A stretch of 64,000 nucleotides of DNA, taken from NCBI RefSeq assembly GCF_033807715.1, contig NC_084601.1, positions 13,429,690 to 13,493,689 on the forward strand, written 5' to 3'. Source of the DNA: Cololabis saira. Its lineage: Eukaryota; Chordata; Actinopteri; Beloniformes; Belonidae. The notes under the pieces were generated by a model, which was given only the letters and a program-made list of their open reading frames with translations, was not told the origin of the DNA and ran no database searches. Below, piece after piece: positions 28,840 through 61,309 of the stretch (its first letter is position 1; the number at the start of each line of letters is the position of its first letter). The position numbers were made by a program, and so were the translations under genes.

Positions 28840-29032
28840 TGATTCCATTTATTTGTGTAGGGCCAGTTCACAACAAAAAGTAAAAGCAGTTCACAATGAA
28901 AACAAGGTCAGTACAGTCCATTTAAGATGTCAAGGAACCCAGTGGATTGCATTGTACGGCATTATCACAGGGGATAAAAAAAATAGAAATAAAAAAACTC
29001 CATTAGAGCCAGACTCGGGGAGGGCAGCCATC
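28840..29032 (-). mobile_element. Antisense L2-type LINE 3' tail fragment
   Basis: The sequence ATTTATTTGTGTAGGGCCAG, then TTCACAACAAAAAGTAAAAG, then AAAAAACTCC and AGCCAGACTCGGGGAGGGC matches the reverse complement of the common fish L2/CR1-group 3' tail. It is diverged and noncoding. Confidence 0.6.
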
Positions 29033-29109
29033 TGATTCAAGTGTTTAACGGTCTGAGCAGCAAAGAAGGATCAAAAAAAGACATTTACAGAGGGAGCAAA
29101 AAGACTCAC

Positions 29110-29215
29110 TTGGCATGGCTGTGGCTCAAGTTGTAGAGTCGTAATCTTCCAGTTTTAAGATTGTTGGTTTTGTGCCAAGCTCCTCAACAAGCTCGAATGT
29201 CCTTCGCCAATGTAC
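29110..29215 (+). mobile_element. tRNA-derived SINE fragment
   Basis: GCATGGCTGTGGCTCAAGTT then GTAGAGTCGTAATCTTCC resembles the tRNA-like head (box A) of a common percomorph SINE. A degraded box B, TTGTTGGTTTTGTGCC, and the downstream AAGCTCCTCAAC...TGTCCTTCGCC body follow. Too degraded to be a functional tRNA. Confidence 0.6.
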
Positions 29216-30613
29216 ATTACAGTACATCTCCTTTGATATACTCATTGTTGTGTAATTAAAGCACATATTTGTGGATCCTAGATAAAGAAATGTCACAAAA
29301 GGAGTGTTCATACACGCAAAAAGCCCATCTCAGGGGCATTGGGTTCCTTCCAGCACCTCCATCTAGGACACCCAAAGTTCAGCTCCTGTCCTACCCATTT
29401 AAAAAAAAAATATTATGCTTAATTTCACTTTCCCCTTGCTGTTCGGAGGCTTTGGCATTAAAAATGAATTGGTTGGATTTAGAAAAAGGTCACGACTTGC
29501 CTTAAAATAGATCCCTCTGCAATGAACTGCTTGTTATAAGTGTCCTTTATCTGTTTTACCAAGGCACTAGTCCTTGCCCATCTGAATGATTAAAAAGAGG
29601 CGCGCGATCAAACGAAGGGTCTTATTCAAATCCAAAAAGGAAAAAAGAAAAACTCAGCATCAGCATGAATGGAAAGGTTTCTGTTTCATGCTACACCATG
29701 GGACCAGATTATCAATTACTTGAACAGCTTTCCGAATGAACTTTTCCTTTTTGAGGTCACGGAAAAGTGAAGATATGCTGAAAACTATCTAAAAAGGTAT
29801 ACTCAAACGGGTGCAGCAAACTAAAAGGGGAGTAAAGAGGAAAGACACCCTGAGTCTGCACACACCCACACCCCAAGAAGAGGTTTTAATAAACAGAATC
29901 CCTGAAAACGCCTGTCTGCCGTCGATGGAGGAATAACACGAAGAGTTATCCCTGGCTTCCCTTCACTAAGGGTTTCTCATGTGTAGCTAATATTTACTCT
30001 TTTTCAACTGTCAGATTCAACGAAGAAGAAAAAGCCTCCTTGATTAATATTAATGTGTTATGTGGGTTATCACTTGGTGCAAGTGCCTTTATCTTTACTT
30101 GTGTTAGAACATAATTGCATTCTAATTAAATAAATGCAAGTGGCTTTATCATGATGAAGTATCATATTTTCCCCAAGGTTTTCCTGTAAAATGTGGCAAT
30201 TACTTTACAACTTGCTCTCCAGCACCGCAGCGATTATGCTTAGGTTGCATTCAAAGTAGGATTTGAGAGTCTCGTATTCAGACACTGGTGAATATTATAC
30301 AGTCCGTGGAAACCTGAGGAGAAACGCAGCAATATGTTCTGGGGACTCAGCAAAGCTCGCTCGGTGCTTGTGTGTGGGCGTGCTCATATGCTTCTTTGTA
30401 CTAATCCACAGTACATGCACAGACGCCCGAATGTGCGTTTGCAATTACACACGCCGATGCATTTGTGCTTATGCTGTATCCCACATGAGCATTTGTGTGT
30501 GTTTGGCTATGTTGTGCGAAATTTGGTAGGTTCATTGTCCTGACCTTGTCCTGACAGTTGTCTGCTTAGTCAGGTCCAGTGCACCTGCTTTCTCAAGTCT
30601 GTCTGTCTGTTCC

Positions 30614-30816
<203 letters not shown>

Positions 30817-30817
30817 A

Positions 30818-50070
<19,253 letters not shown>

Positions 50071-50880
50071 CAATGGACTCTGTGCACACGCATGAACACG
50101 GTTCTGCACACTCTGTCTCTCATATACATATGTAAATGACATATATATACATTCAAAGTACTCTATAATACATATACATAATCCAAAAGCACAAGCAAAC
50201 ATACACAAATGTGTACCCACAACAGCACTACATACAGTAGTCTAGCACAGAGAAATAGCTTGTTATTGTGAAACAATTTGAACTACTCTCTTGATGACTA
50301 TTGCATGTTTGGCCACAGTGGCATCATTTGGAAAAACTACTACTATCTAATGTATATTGTAAAGGTATTTCTAGAAAAATGAGTAGTCTTCTGAACCAGC
50401 ATGCAAACTCTGAAAGAAATGACACTCATACCTTGTTTAGATAACTAGCAAGTACATAAACCAAATGATAGTGTGAGGAAAGCCTGCCCATCTGAGAATG
50501 CTTAGAATTAGCATTGCAAATGTTATTTATTGGAATGGTGAAATTTCAGTGAGTGTACTGCATAAATGCATGCATAATGCAGTTCCCACTAATATCCAAT
50601 CCCGACTAGCCACTTGCTATTTATAAAATAAAGTATCTCTGTCATTTGTGTGAGACTGGAGGTCATCTCGGGTTTCCGGGGTTCTTTTTTTACAGATTTA
50701 TTTGTGATTTTGCTAAATGGAAACAACGAACTGAATAATTGTGATAATTTCTTAATGACCTTCTTAAATTGTAAAGAGTTTTGGAGAGGGTAGATAACTG
50801 TGTATGGTAGTCACTCAACTGTGAGCTTAAAGGAAAAACAGTTTTTTTTCTGTATTCTGCATGTTGATAATAATAATAAA
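50071..50880 (+). terminator. cpne4: cpne4 3' UTR with two poly(A) signals
   Basis: Sequence after the copine stop codon (TGA 50068-50070). Canonical AATAAA hexamers occur at 50627-50632 and 50875-50880, and either could define the transcript end. No further exon similarity lies between the stop and these sites. Confidence 0.6.
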
Positions 50881-51896
50881 GTTAGTTCAGTTTTCTCATT
50901 TTAGCGTGACGTGTTCTTTGTGTCGTGTGTGTGTGTATGAGACCGTTGAGATGTTTTGCTCATGTCGTGGGGAGGATGAATCTTCTCACAGTGTAATATT
51001 ACGGATTGTGTTTCCCTCCTGATCACCGAAATAATTTCTCTGTGATATAAATCATTACATTTAAAAGATGCGTTAGGTTTAAGGTAAGTTTAATGCAAAT
51101 AGTAGCTATGATTAGTCTTTGGGGAAATGGCACATACATGATTTAAAGTAAGCACTTCGGATGGACCCAGAACCAGCTTCAATAAGTATAAAACGTAGTA
51201 ACTGGATAATACAACAGGTACAAATATCCTGTGAAGGTGGAAATATATTATACAGTATATAGTTTTGTGGATAATGTGTCATGTACGGTGCTGATATCCG
51301 CATCATAACTATATTTTTCTCCCTTTGTTAGCTCCTAATTATACATTCCCTTTGTACTTTAAAACCAAACCTCCGGGGGGATTTGATTCCACACGTTTTT
51401 CTTTCTTTCTCCTGTATACTATACCTACATATTAGAAGAACAGAATCTCACTTGGCACATGCATCTCATTTTCATACAGAAATAACACTCTCCCCGTCAT
51501 TGATAACATTCTTGCTCCCAGACACAAATTAAAATGAGAGAATAAATTATTTCATTAATCTGCATATAGTTAATTAGGGCAAGCTAAACTCGGACTGTCC
51601 TGAGAGTATACTCCATACGTGCCTCATTTTCTGACGGATCAGTATTCAGAACGCGGCCTCCTGATATCTGTTTCTTTCTCAGAAAATGCCCAATGCCCAC
51701 ATGTATTCTGAGACTTGAAGGTTACTTTTCACACCAGAAGTCATTTGCATGTTTCATTTTTTTTATTTATTGAATTTTCTGTTATTTGATAATGTTTGAA
51801 AGATGGAGACCAGGGATGCAGATAAGAAAACACAGGACTTACATCAGTTAGGAAATGAGAACTGTATACTGAATGAAAAGTAGACCATAAACCTAA
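50881..51896. other. Intergenic, nothing recognised
   Basis: AT-rich sequence between the cpne4 3' end and the unidentified ORF. No repeat ends or coding similarity seen. Confidence 0.5.
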
Positions 51897-52388
51897 TCAA
51901 ATTATAAAGGGGTCATTGGGGAAGGCTGCAATCAAGAGAAACCAGTCCTTTTGGTCGCTACATGTTTGGTTCAGTACGTCGGCGGGACAGAGTTGCCGCA
52001 TGTTGGTCTCTGTGTTTATCTTCAAATTGGATATGCAATTATGCTTCTAAACATGTGGCTGATGCCTCCTGCACCAAAAGACACCAAGTCATCCTCCCCA
52101 TTTCCCCCTCTGCTGGACTTCACTGATCACATGAAGGAGCTGGTCACTGCTGCCACCAGTACCATTCCTGCACCCAAAACCCTCCCGCCCCGTCATCCTC
52201 CCCCACCACCAACTCCTAACCCCCACAAGGTCTTCACTGGCCAGATGAGGGCAGAGTTGCAGGACTCTCCTGGAAGATCATCCATACAGAAAGCCCTGCA
52301 TCACCTGAGTCATCTGAAACAGCTGGTGGAAGAGGCCGGTCCCCAGTGTCCCCCCCTCCTCAGGAGAGACAAATACACCATCTCTTAA
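51897..52388 (+). CDS. Unidentified open frame, intronless
   Basis: The frame is open from 51897 to a TAA at 52386-52388 (163 codons). The first in-frame ATG comes well inside it, within IGYAIMLLNM, so a start is not obvious. It may be an internal exon, a pseudogene or part of a mobile element. The translation has a hydrophobic N-terminal part, then a proline-rich stretch (LPPRHPPPPPTPNP) and a helical C-terminal part (SIQKALHHLSHLKQLVEEA). I do not recognise the family. A hAT-like element is inserted exactly at its stop codon, and a dead L2-type LINE starts within ~1 kb, so it could be a remnant of that LINE's 5' region. Codon-like composition is uneven, and the real chance that it is a functional gene is low. 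Confidence 0.25.
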   Translation, partial: SNYKGVIGEGCNQEKPVLLVATCLVQYVGGTELPHVGLCVYLQIGYAIMLLNMWLMPPAPKDTKSSSPFPPLLDFTDHMKELVTAATSTIPAPKTLPPRHPPPPPTPNPHKVFTGQMRAELQDSPGRSSIQKALHHLSHLKQLVEEAGPQCPPLLRRDKYTIS

Positions 52389-52391
52389 AAC

Positions 52392-53108
52392 TAGGGTTGC
52401 CACCTTTCAGAAATAGAAATAAGGGACGCCCCGAATTCAGCAGCGCAGATGCCAGAAAAAGGGACATCCCCAAAACTTCTAAACTGCATAGAAATGTATA
52501 TATTTTATGCGAAAAAAAACGAAATGCTTTGATTTCAAGTTTAAAGTGCTTTAATAGCAATGAACTTGCATGACTGTACAGACAGCCAACCATACTAGCA
52601 ACTGAAATAGCCTCCTATTGTGTAAAAGTATGGTAATATATGGTGTATATAGTGTAAAAGTTAATTTGTTTCAATACTTCAACTGAAAAGGTGAAACTAA
52701 TATATTACATAGTCTCATTACATGCAAAGCAATATATGTTAAACCTTTATTTGTTATAATTTTGATGATTGAATTATTTATTGATTTCATAAAATATTCT
52801 AATTTTTTGAGATTTTTTATTTGGGGTTTTCATAAACTGTGAGCCATAATCACCAAAATTATAACAAATAAAGGTTTGAAATATCTCACTTTGAATATAG
52901 TGGGAAATAATACATTTGTTTCACCTTAACTTGAATTTACTACGAATAAAGTTTTGCAATATATTCAAATTTTCCGACCTTCACCTGTATATTATGACAT
53001 TAATAAATAAGAGTATAATATGTGTCTGTATTGGTTCATTACGGAATGCAACTTTTAATTCCCAATTACGTAACAATTCCGTATTTCAAGGGACGGGTGG
53101 CAACCCTA
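52392..53108. mobile_element. hAT-like nonautonomous element with exact 8-bp TSD
   Basis: Termini TAGGGTTGCCACC and GGTGGCAACCCTA are inverted. The 8-bp target duplication CTTAAAAC is perfect (52384-52391, 53109-53116), the hallmark of hAT insertions. It is 717 bp with no transposase. A smaller foldback repeat lies inside it. Confidence 0.9.
52681..52990. mobile_element. Foldback MITE nested in the hAT-like element
   Basis: Opposed copies of AACCTTTATTTGTTATAATT / AATTATAACAAATAAAGG surround a centre with AAATATTCTAATTTTTTGAG. The right end is CCTTCACCTGTA and the left end is eroded. It is related in style to the element at 59434. Confidence 0.65.
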
Positions 53109-53229
53109 CTTAAAACAGACATCAGCAAGTTCTAACTGACATGTGCAGGGTAGTACTGTGTACTCGTGACCGGAGCCTGATATGGACGTAGCTTCCTCCA
53201 TCCCTGTTTTAATACGTGTCAGAAAAAGA

Positions 53230-56200
53230 TTAGTCAACCTTCAGAGAAGAATGTCTCACCAAAACATGCTGTAAATTTATCAAATCTTGTGTTCACTCCT
53301 CATCAGCCACAGCCAGCTCATAATAACTACAGGACAGATGGTATTATTACTGAATATGCCAGGTCTTTGGCAGGGAAAACTTTCTTAATTAATGATTTTT
53401 GTTTCAAAACACAAACTAAATTTGACGTTTTTAACAAAAACTTGGTTAAATCAGGATAATCATGCAGAAGCAAGGCCTCCCAACTACAGCTTCGTGAGTA
53501 AAGCTGGACAGAAAAAGAAAGGAGTAGCTGCTTTGTTTAGTGACTCCTTTCAATGGAAGCAAATGTCTTATGACATCTATGCTTCATTTGAATATGTGTC
53601 TTCAGTGGAAATCCTCGTCCCGTGTGTTGTTTCTGAACATCTCCAGACCATCTAAGTACCATGAACCTTCTTTGATGATTTTGCTGGACTGCTGTCTGTC
53701 ATCTGTGTTGATGTTGATTGTGTAGGGGTTTTTAACATCCATGTTGACAACTAGGGGTGGGCAAAAATATCGATATGGCAATATATCGGGATACTTTTCC
53801 AGCTGATTCAATATCGATATTCAAAATTTGAATATCGATTTTTTATTTTAAATATTTTTTATCCCCGATTTTTTTCCCATTATATCACCCATCACCCCTC
53901 CTACCTAAGTGACAGTCCTGGGCATTGCCACTCTCTACCAACCCTGGGAGGGCCCTGCAATGAGCTCAGGTTTTATTTCACGTTTTATTTCATTTTATAA
54001 TTTATTTTTTATATAACACAATTGCCTGTCCTTAAAAAATGAAAAATAATGGACAGAGGTTTATTTATTTATGGATTTATATCAATACTGACTGATCACT
54101 GTGCCTGTCCTTGGTTTTAGTACCCATCTTTCTTGTGTTTATTATCACTTGCCACATAATTAAAGCAACCTCATACTAAATTTAATGTTAATTTCATATG
54201 ATGTAAATAATATGAAAAACATATACAAATATGTTGTAACTTTAGCTTGTATAGTTATAATAAAACATTGTTTTGACTCAGTTTGTCCCATGAATTGTCA
54301 CTATAATTTGATGAACGTGCAACTCGGATTTTAAGATCCATCACTATCATCTGATGTACATATATACAACTTGGATTTTAAGATGTGTAATGCATTTTTA
54401 AATTTTTCAGTGATCTATGTAGAATATAATAATCGGGATATCGCATAATCGGGATATCGCAATGTGTATCGTATCGTGGCTCAAGTGTCGTGATGCGTAT
54501 CGTATCGTGAGGTCCTTCCCAATACCCACCCCTATTGACAACCCTCAGGACATGTGGATAAAGGAATTGTGACGTGTTCTTGATCATTTTAGACTGACTC
54601 AACATGTGATGGAAAAACAGACAACAAAAGACATCGTCTGGAGTTAATAATGGCCAAAGGTTTGAACATCTCCAAGGTTATGGTCACATATTTTGCTCTG
54701 TCTGAACATTCTTGTGTTTTCTTTGAGAGTTTTATCAATGTGAACAGAAGCTTCCAGACAGAGATCATCAAGAAAAGGTTCATAGATGAAAATACCAGAG
54801 AAATTTGTATTCAGCTCTATGCTTCCTCAGCCCTCCTCCTCTTGACTTCAATTAATTAGCTTATGGATAAATTCAGTGGTAAAATTATGAGTATTATTGA
54901 TACCATTGCCCCCACAAGGTGAAGGTGATCACTGCTGAAGAGAAACCTCCCTGGAGAAATGCTGCACGGGTCAGAGCTGGAACAAGAGTCCAAGAGCTGA
55001 ACACAGCCAGAAAACTGAATTACGGGTTCATGACAACGTCTATAAAGAGAGACTGAACATACATAATACGGAGATGAGGAATTCAAGGCAGTCATATTTC
55101 TCTGATATCATTGCCAAAAACAACAATAATGCACCTTGTTCACTACTATTGACAGTTCAACAAATCCCCCTGAGTCAGTGGACCCTGAACTTCTATCCAA
55201 CCGTGCCTGCAATGAGTTCACCTCTTTCTTTACTGACAAGATTCAGAAAATCAGACAGTCAGTCAGTGCTCCTATGCTAGGCGCAGGATATGTGCCACCT
55301 CTGTTTCCACTGAGAGAAACCAGGACACAATTCTGTCCAGTCACCCGTAAGAACATAGAGGACATCATACACTACCTGAACTCCACCACATGCTGCCTTG
55401 ATATTGAGTGTTGCACATTGTACGTCCTCAGATCTTCTAGACATTGTAAATACATCTCGGCTTTCAGGTATCAAGTATCCTCAGTGCCAAAAATAGCTGT
55501 CATTGAACCACTTTTAAAAAGAATAGTCTAGACGGGTCACTTATGAACAGCTATAGGCCTGTATCAAACCTCCCCATTTTGAGTAAAATCAAAGAAAAAG
55601 CTGTTTTTCAACAGCTGTATAACCTCCTAACACTGAATGACTGTTTTGATGTATTCCAGTCAGGTTTCTGGCCACATCACAGCACTGAGACAGCTCTAGT
55701 AAAGGTCCTTAATGTCATCCTCTCCAATACATATATAGTGGCAACATTTCTGTCTTGGTCTTCTCAGTGCTGCATTTGACACGGTTGACAATAACGTTTT
55801 GATAGAACAGTTTATGAACTGGGTGGGACTTTCTGGCACAGCACTTGCCTGGTTGGAGTCATATCTAAAATATAGGGACTATTTTCTGTCTTTAGGTGAC
55901 TACAAATCAAGCTTACAAAAATAACACGTGGAGTGCCTCAATTTTTCTGTTCTGGGGCCTCTGTTTTTAACATCTACATGTTCCATAACTCAAATTATGA
56001 AAAAGAACAAAGTGTGTCTCTATAAATATGCAGATGACCCTCAAATCTATATAACCATCTTGCCAGGACACTATAATCCAACTCAAACATTGATCAAATG
56101 CATTGATCAAATTAAAAATTGGATGTGCTAGAATTTTTTTCAGTTAAATGAAGATAAAACATAAATAATAGTGTTCGGAGCCAAGGAAGAAAGATTAAAA

Positions 56201-57103
56201 GTCAGCACTCAGCTTCAAACAGTAAAGCTAAAAACAAGAAAGCCAGAAATCTGGGAGTGGTTCTGGACACAGATCTGAATTTTAACAGGCACATTAAGAC
56301 AGTAGTGAAGTCAGACTATTATCACCTAAAGAACACATTGAGGATTAAAGCGCTGATGCGTTAGCCGGACTTAGAAAAACTTTAAAAAACAGTTTGTCGA
56401 GAACGCTGCTGCCCAAGTCTTGACCAAGAGCGTGGACCACATAACTCCAGTTCTTAGATCTTTACACTGGCTTCCTGTCTGTCACAGAATAGGTTTTAAA
56501 ACCCTGCTGTTTGTTTATAAGTTTCTGAATGGCCTCGGGTCAAAATACATCTCTGATCTCCTGGTCCATTATGAACCAATCAGAACCCTCTGGTTGTCAG
56601 GGTCACCCCTACTTTCTACACCCATAATTAGAAACAAACATGATGAAGCAGCTCTCAGCTTTTATGCTCCCCACCCGTGGAACAAACTCCCAGAGTGCAT
56701 CAGGGCTGCAGGGCTGTTGCAGTTTAAGTCAATGTTGAAAACCTTTTTATTTATGCTGCATTCAATCCACCGTAATGCACTGTAACCTTTTTTGCATTTC
56801 ATTTGTTTCATTAATTATTTTTAAGTGATGTCTGTCCGTCATTAAAGACTGTTTTTAAACTTTTTTCTACACTGGTAGGCTACTTAAATTTGAGTTTCAA
56901 AACGTATTCATATTTTAACTCTTGTAAACCCATATATTTTGTTTTGGCTAGAGTCCCTCAGGTTTGAGTCCCATAAATTATATTTTCCTTTATTTTATTG
57001 CTTTTTTATTTTTTTTAATTCTAAATCATTATAATATATTTTTGAAGTGCTGTGATTCACCTTGTTGTTGAATTGTGTTATAGAAAATGAACTTGCCTTG
57101 CCT
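53230..57103 (+). pseudogene. Dead L2/CR1-group LINE ORF2
   Basis: Remnants of a non-LTR retrotransposon in order. Endonuclease: KTFLINDF, then LTKTWLNQDN at about 53370-53460. Interruption by a hAT-like element. Reverse transcriptase: NSYRPVSNLPILSKI, then FQSGFWPHHSTETALVKVL at 55540-55720, and the YADD catalytic motif near 56020-56030. C-terminus: DHITPVLRSLHWLPV, then HPWNKLPECIRAAG at about 56437-56710. The 3' tail AAATGAACTTGCCTTGCCTT is at about 57085-57103. Numerous stops and frameshifts, so no functional protein. The 5' limit is uncertain. Confidence 0.85.
53752..54534. mobile_element. hAT-like nonautonomous element inside the LINE, exact 8-bp TSD
   Basis: Termini TAGGGGTGGG and CCCACCCCTA with the perfect 8-bp duplication TTGACAAC (53744-53751, 54535-54542). 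It has subterminal ATCGATAT/ATATCG words, a common fish hAT nonautonomous type. It is 783 bp without transposase and must be younger than the LINE it interrupts. Confidence 0.9.
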
Positions 57104-57359
57104 TAAATTAACGAAAAATATATGTTGGAATAACTTTTCAGCAATGTCCTGCCTGGCAGATGTATATATAAACATGCAAAGCAGCTGTACTACCACTGCT
57201 CCATGTTTACCTTGTTTGCTTGAGATCTTCATATATGACTGTCATTTGCAGTTTAGCACTGTTAATGCACTACTGTTCAGTTTGTCTCTTTGTTTCCTGT
57301 TTTATTTGTTTACCCTGCTCAACTGGAGCCCTATAATGTTGTGATTGCGGAAAAAACAC

Positions 57360-57631
57360 TCTAAATAAATCGGCCTTTTGATTAAATACATATCGTAGTA
57401 GGTATGAAGCGGTATGAAGTCAACCAACGTATCCTCTGCGGAACCTTCGGTTCTAGCCTTGCTCGTGCGGAACTATTTTGACTGGGTACCGGAAGTGTGA
57501 AAGGTGACATTTGTAGCAGGAAAAATAAGGCATGAGTTAGAAAATGTGCTGCGACACCAAAGTCTTATAGTTTATGTATTCTCGTTTTTTTATCGGTATT
57601 TTAAGATCCAGCAAAAAAGACAAATCCTGTC
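57360..57631 (+). promoter_or_regulatory. mrpl3: mrpl3 promoter and 5' UTR
   Basis: Region upstream of the mrpl3 start. A canonical ETS/GABP (NRF-2) site ACCGGAAGTG lies at 57488-57497, a motif common in nuclear genes for mitochondrial proteins. No TATA box at a useful distance. The boundary with the LINE tail is near 57103. Confidence 0.55.
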
Positions 57632-60600
57632 ATGGCGGCGTGGGGATGTCGGGTTCTTTTCCAGAGGGGAACTTACATCATGTTTCCTCGAGCTGCAGCA
57701 GAAAGGTAATAATGCTAAGTGGCTAGTTACCATATATGTTAAAGTTATGTTTAGAAGTTGGCCTTTTTTAATCTCGAGAATTGTGTTTGCATAAAGTAGT
57801 TGTTATAACTGTCACTAATTCTTGTCATGTATCCTCTTTCTAGTAATTCTCTTACGGTTTTTTGGTGTTGTCTTGATTTGTTAAAAGGTTCGTCTGGAGA
57901 GGTTATAATGTTTAAAATGTGTGGAGACCGAATTTTATGTGGCGACTAATTGGAGACCGAAACGTAAAGTGTAAATGTAATCTCTAGTTTACCAGCGGTC
58001 TTCCACCTGACAGTGACAACAAACCACCTGGAAAAACTACAACAAAAACACCAATCTATAAACTCATGCAATATCAGGACCTTTTTTTTTCGTACAGAGC
58101 TGTTTTGTTGTTGTTGTTTTCCTTTTATGTTCAAGATCTGGATTTGATGATGTCAGAGTCTGACAGAGCTGTCAAAAGTATTCACATTCATTACTCAGGT
58201 AGAAGTATAGATACTAGAGTTTAAAAATACTCCTGTAGAAGTTGAAGTATCAACTCAAGTTTTTTACTCAAGTAAAAGTATAAAAGTACTGGTTTCAAAA
58301 CTACTTAAAGTATAAAAGTAAAAGTAATGTAAGGGGGAAAAAAGCCATTAAGGACAAAAGCCATTGAAAATGAATGCATCTTAGTATAATGCAACTATAT
58401 TAAAGAACCATATATGTGTACTATTGAGCATTAACATTTGTTTCAGAGAGCAGGAGATATGATGACTAGTTGCCTATAAGTATTGTAATGGTGCAAAAAG
58501 TCAAACTTCAGAGGCATGTTATCATTTATCCTAACCTTTATTGGAATGTACATCCAAGTTTAGTTGCAGGAATCTGAGGGAACGGATGGAAGAACAAAAC
58601 TGGACAAGAACATCTGAAACAACCACAACCAAATTCACTCTATCCGGATGGAGCAATTTAACTGGATAGTTTTTTTTAAAGGCCGAAATGAAATAGAGTA
58701 AGGAGGCTGTTTTTAAAATGTAAGGAGTAAAAAGTACAGATAATTGCTTGAAAATGTAAGGAGTAAAAGTAAAAAGTCTGAAAAATAATTAATCCAGTGA
58801 AGTATAGATAACCAAAATTTCTAATGAAGTATTTGTACTTCGTTACTTGACACCTCTGGTGACAACATACCGCCCACCTGGAAAAACAACAACAAAAACA
58901 CAAATCTATAAACTCATGCAATATCATGACATTTTTTTTCGTACAGAGCTGTTTTGTTGTTGTTGTTTTCTTTTTATGTTCAACATCTGGATTTGATGAT
59001 GTCAGAGTCTGATGCCTAAAATCTTCTCAAAAGGTTTAGCACTGTTGCCTCACAGCAAAAAGGTTTCTGGTTCAACTACCGGCTGGCAGGAGTCTGTGTG
59101 GCGTTTGCATGTTCTCCTTGCGCTTGAGTGGGATTTCTCAGGGTACTCCAGTTTCTTCCCACAGTGCAAAAACATGTTTGTTGGGTTGAATGATGATTCT
59201 GTGTTGTTCTCTTAGATGTAAGTCGCTTTGTATAAAAGCATCTGCTAAATGACAGTAGTAGTAGATTCTAAATTGCTCATAGGTGTAAGGGGAATGTAGG
59301 TTTAATCCATGTGCCAATAGAAGGTGTATCAGTTTTCTTCCAATTAAGACCAATGATATTTTTGGCCTATAGTTTAGTAAAATTGATACATTTACACTCT
59401 TCAGGTTTAAGAATCAGGTCTGTTCCATACATACAGGACTGTCTCAGAAAATTAGAATATTGTGATAAAGTCCTTTATTTTCTGTAATGCAAAAATGTCA
59501 TACATTCTGGATTCATTACAATCAAATCAACTGAAATATTGCAAGCCTTTTATTATTTTAATATAGCTGATCATGGTTTACAGTTTAAGAAAACTCAAAT
59601 ATCCTATCTCAAAAAATTAGAATATTCTGTGAATCTTAATCTTAAACTGTAAGCCATAATCAGCAATATTAGAATAATAAAAGGCTTGCAATATTTCAGT
59701 TGATTTGTAATGAATCCAGAATGTATGACTTTTTTTTTTTTTTTTTAATTGCATTACAGAAAATAAAGAACTTTATCACAATATTCTATTTTTCTGAGAC
59801 AGTCCTGTATATAGAAAAGTATATGTTTGGGGTCAAGTGGAATGTTCATATTTCTCCAGAGTTTTAAAAAATGTGTCCCACTCCTGGACACAATGTTCCT
59901 TTAGTCTCACCCCACTGAAAACATGTGTCCCAGATATTTATTTATTTTAATAGGAGTTGCATATGACTGAATTAATCAGCTGTATTGGAGTAATTTGAAG
60001 CTAGTGTTTGCCCTCAGTTGTGAGATATTTCACCGGTTGATTTCAAGTCATCTACTGAAATGTCCTCTTTTAAGTCTGACCTCCAAATGTTAAGTTTGCT
60101 TCTCCTTTTGTCCCTTTAGTGCATAACCTAAAGCAATATTGAGTTTACTGAAGTAGTATTGCGGTTCCGCTCACCAAAAGCATTGAAAGGATTTTTGGGC
60201 TGCTTAACCCCGATTTACTGTGTCTGCCTGAAACACCACGTTGAGTCTGAAATTTAAGATAACCATGCAAATTAAAAAAATTTTCGTGGTAAGATTGATG
60301 AATGCACCCTGCTTCAAAAGTCACTGGATAATCATTTTATGTAATTGTGATTTTAGTGTTGACCAAAATATTACCGTAATAATGATTGATTTTCACTATT
60401 GATAATCAGAAGATGGAGCGGTCGCCAGGTGCGTACTACCCTGAATAACAGGATTTGCACAGTGGCTTTCCCTAAATCATGTAGCACAGATCGAAATATG
60501 ACCAGTCCAGTCTCCCTCTCCCACTCCTGCTGTTGTGTTCATTGGCTGCAAAGAATTCTGTCTCATTCTCTTCAATTTGTTAATGACCAGTTTCATTTCT

Positions 60601-61226
60601 TGCAAAGCCATGGTCTGTGATTTTAGTAGTCAGTTGCATATTACCGTTTCTGTAATATGCTGATTTGTTGCATCGTCTGCTCTGAAGACGAGGAGCTCAT
60701 TGACCCCCTCGTCTCATTATCAATAAATCCCACCCAGGTCACACAGTGGGGCATCATTCTGTTTTCATTAGACCTGACCTGCGATTAAGTGTATCCTTAG
60801 AAGCAGGTTATTGATGGGGCTGACTCAGCACGCAACTTTGTGTTAGTTAGTGTAAAAAGGACAAGCGACACGTTAGATTGAGGTAATAAACATTGCGTTT
60901 TCCCATGGGATGTTCTGATGCATTTGCTACTTAAATCAAAGTGGTAAGGACATTTTTTTAATTGGTTGATGTTGAATAAAACATCAGTCAATTAAAAACA
61001 ACTTTAATCTTTCAAAATGCTACCTTCTAGGGACTTGAAATGTTGCTGATGCCACAATTAATTTCATAATTCAGTTCAATAAAAATTCATTTCAGTGTCT
61101 TCTTCATCAAACTACTGTTTAACCATGCAAAGTTACTTTTCTGTTTGAATTTTTAAATCTAAACTGTCATCAGGCTTGATTTAATTCATATTTTGTAATT
61201 TCACAAATAAGAAAAATGAGTATAGT

Positions 61227-61309
<83 letters not shown>

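Larger units (their letters stand above)
26466..30613. other. Putative cpne4 first intron
   Basis: No gene recognised. It holds a decayed antisense LINE tail (28840-29032), a SINE head (29110-29215) and short CA tracts near 28065-28100. The rest is plain AT-rich sequence. Confidence 0.5.

Noticed and set aside
29110..29215. Possible tRNA gene
   Set aside because: Box A is recognisable but the cloverleaf and box B are degraded, and a SINE body follows; called a SINE fragment.
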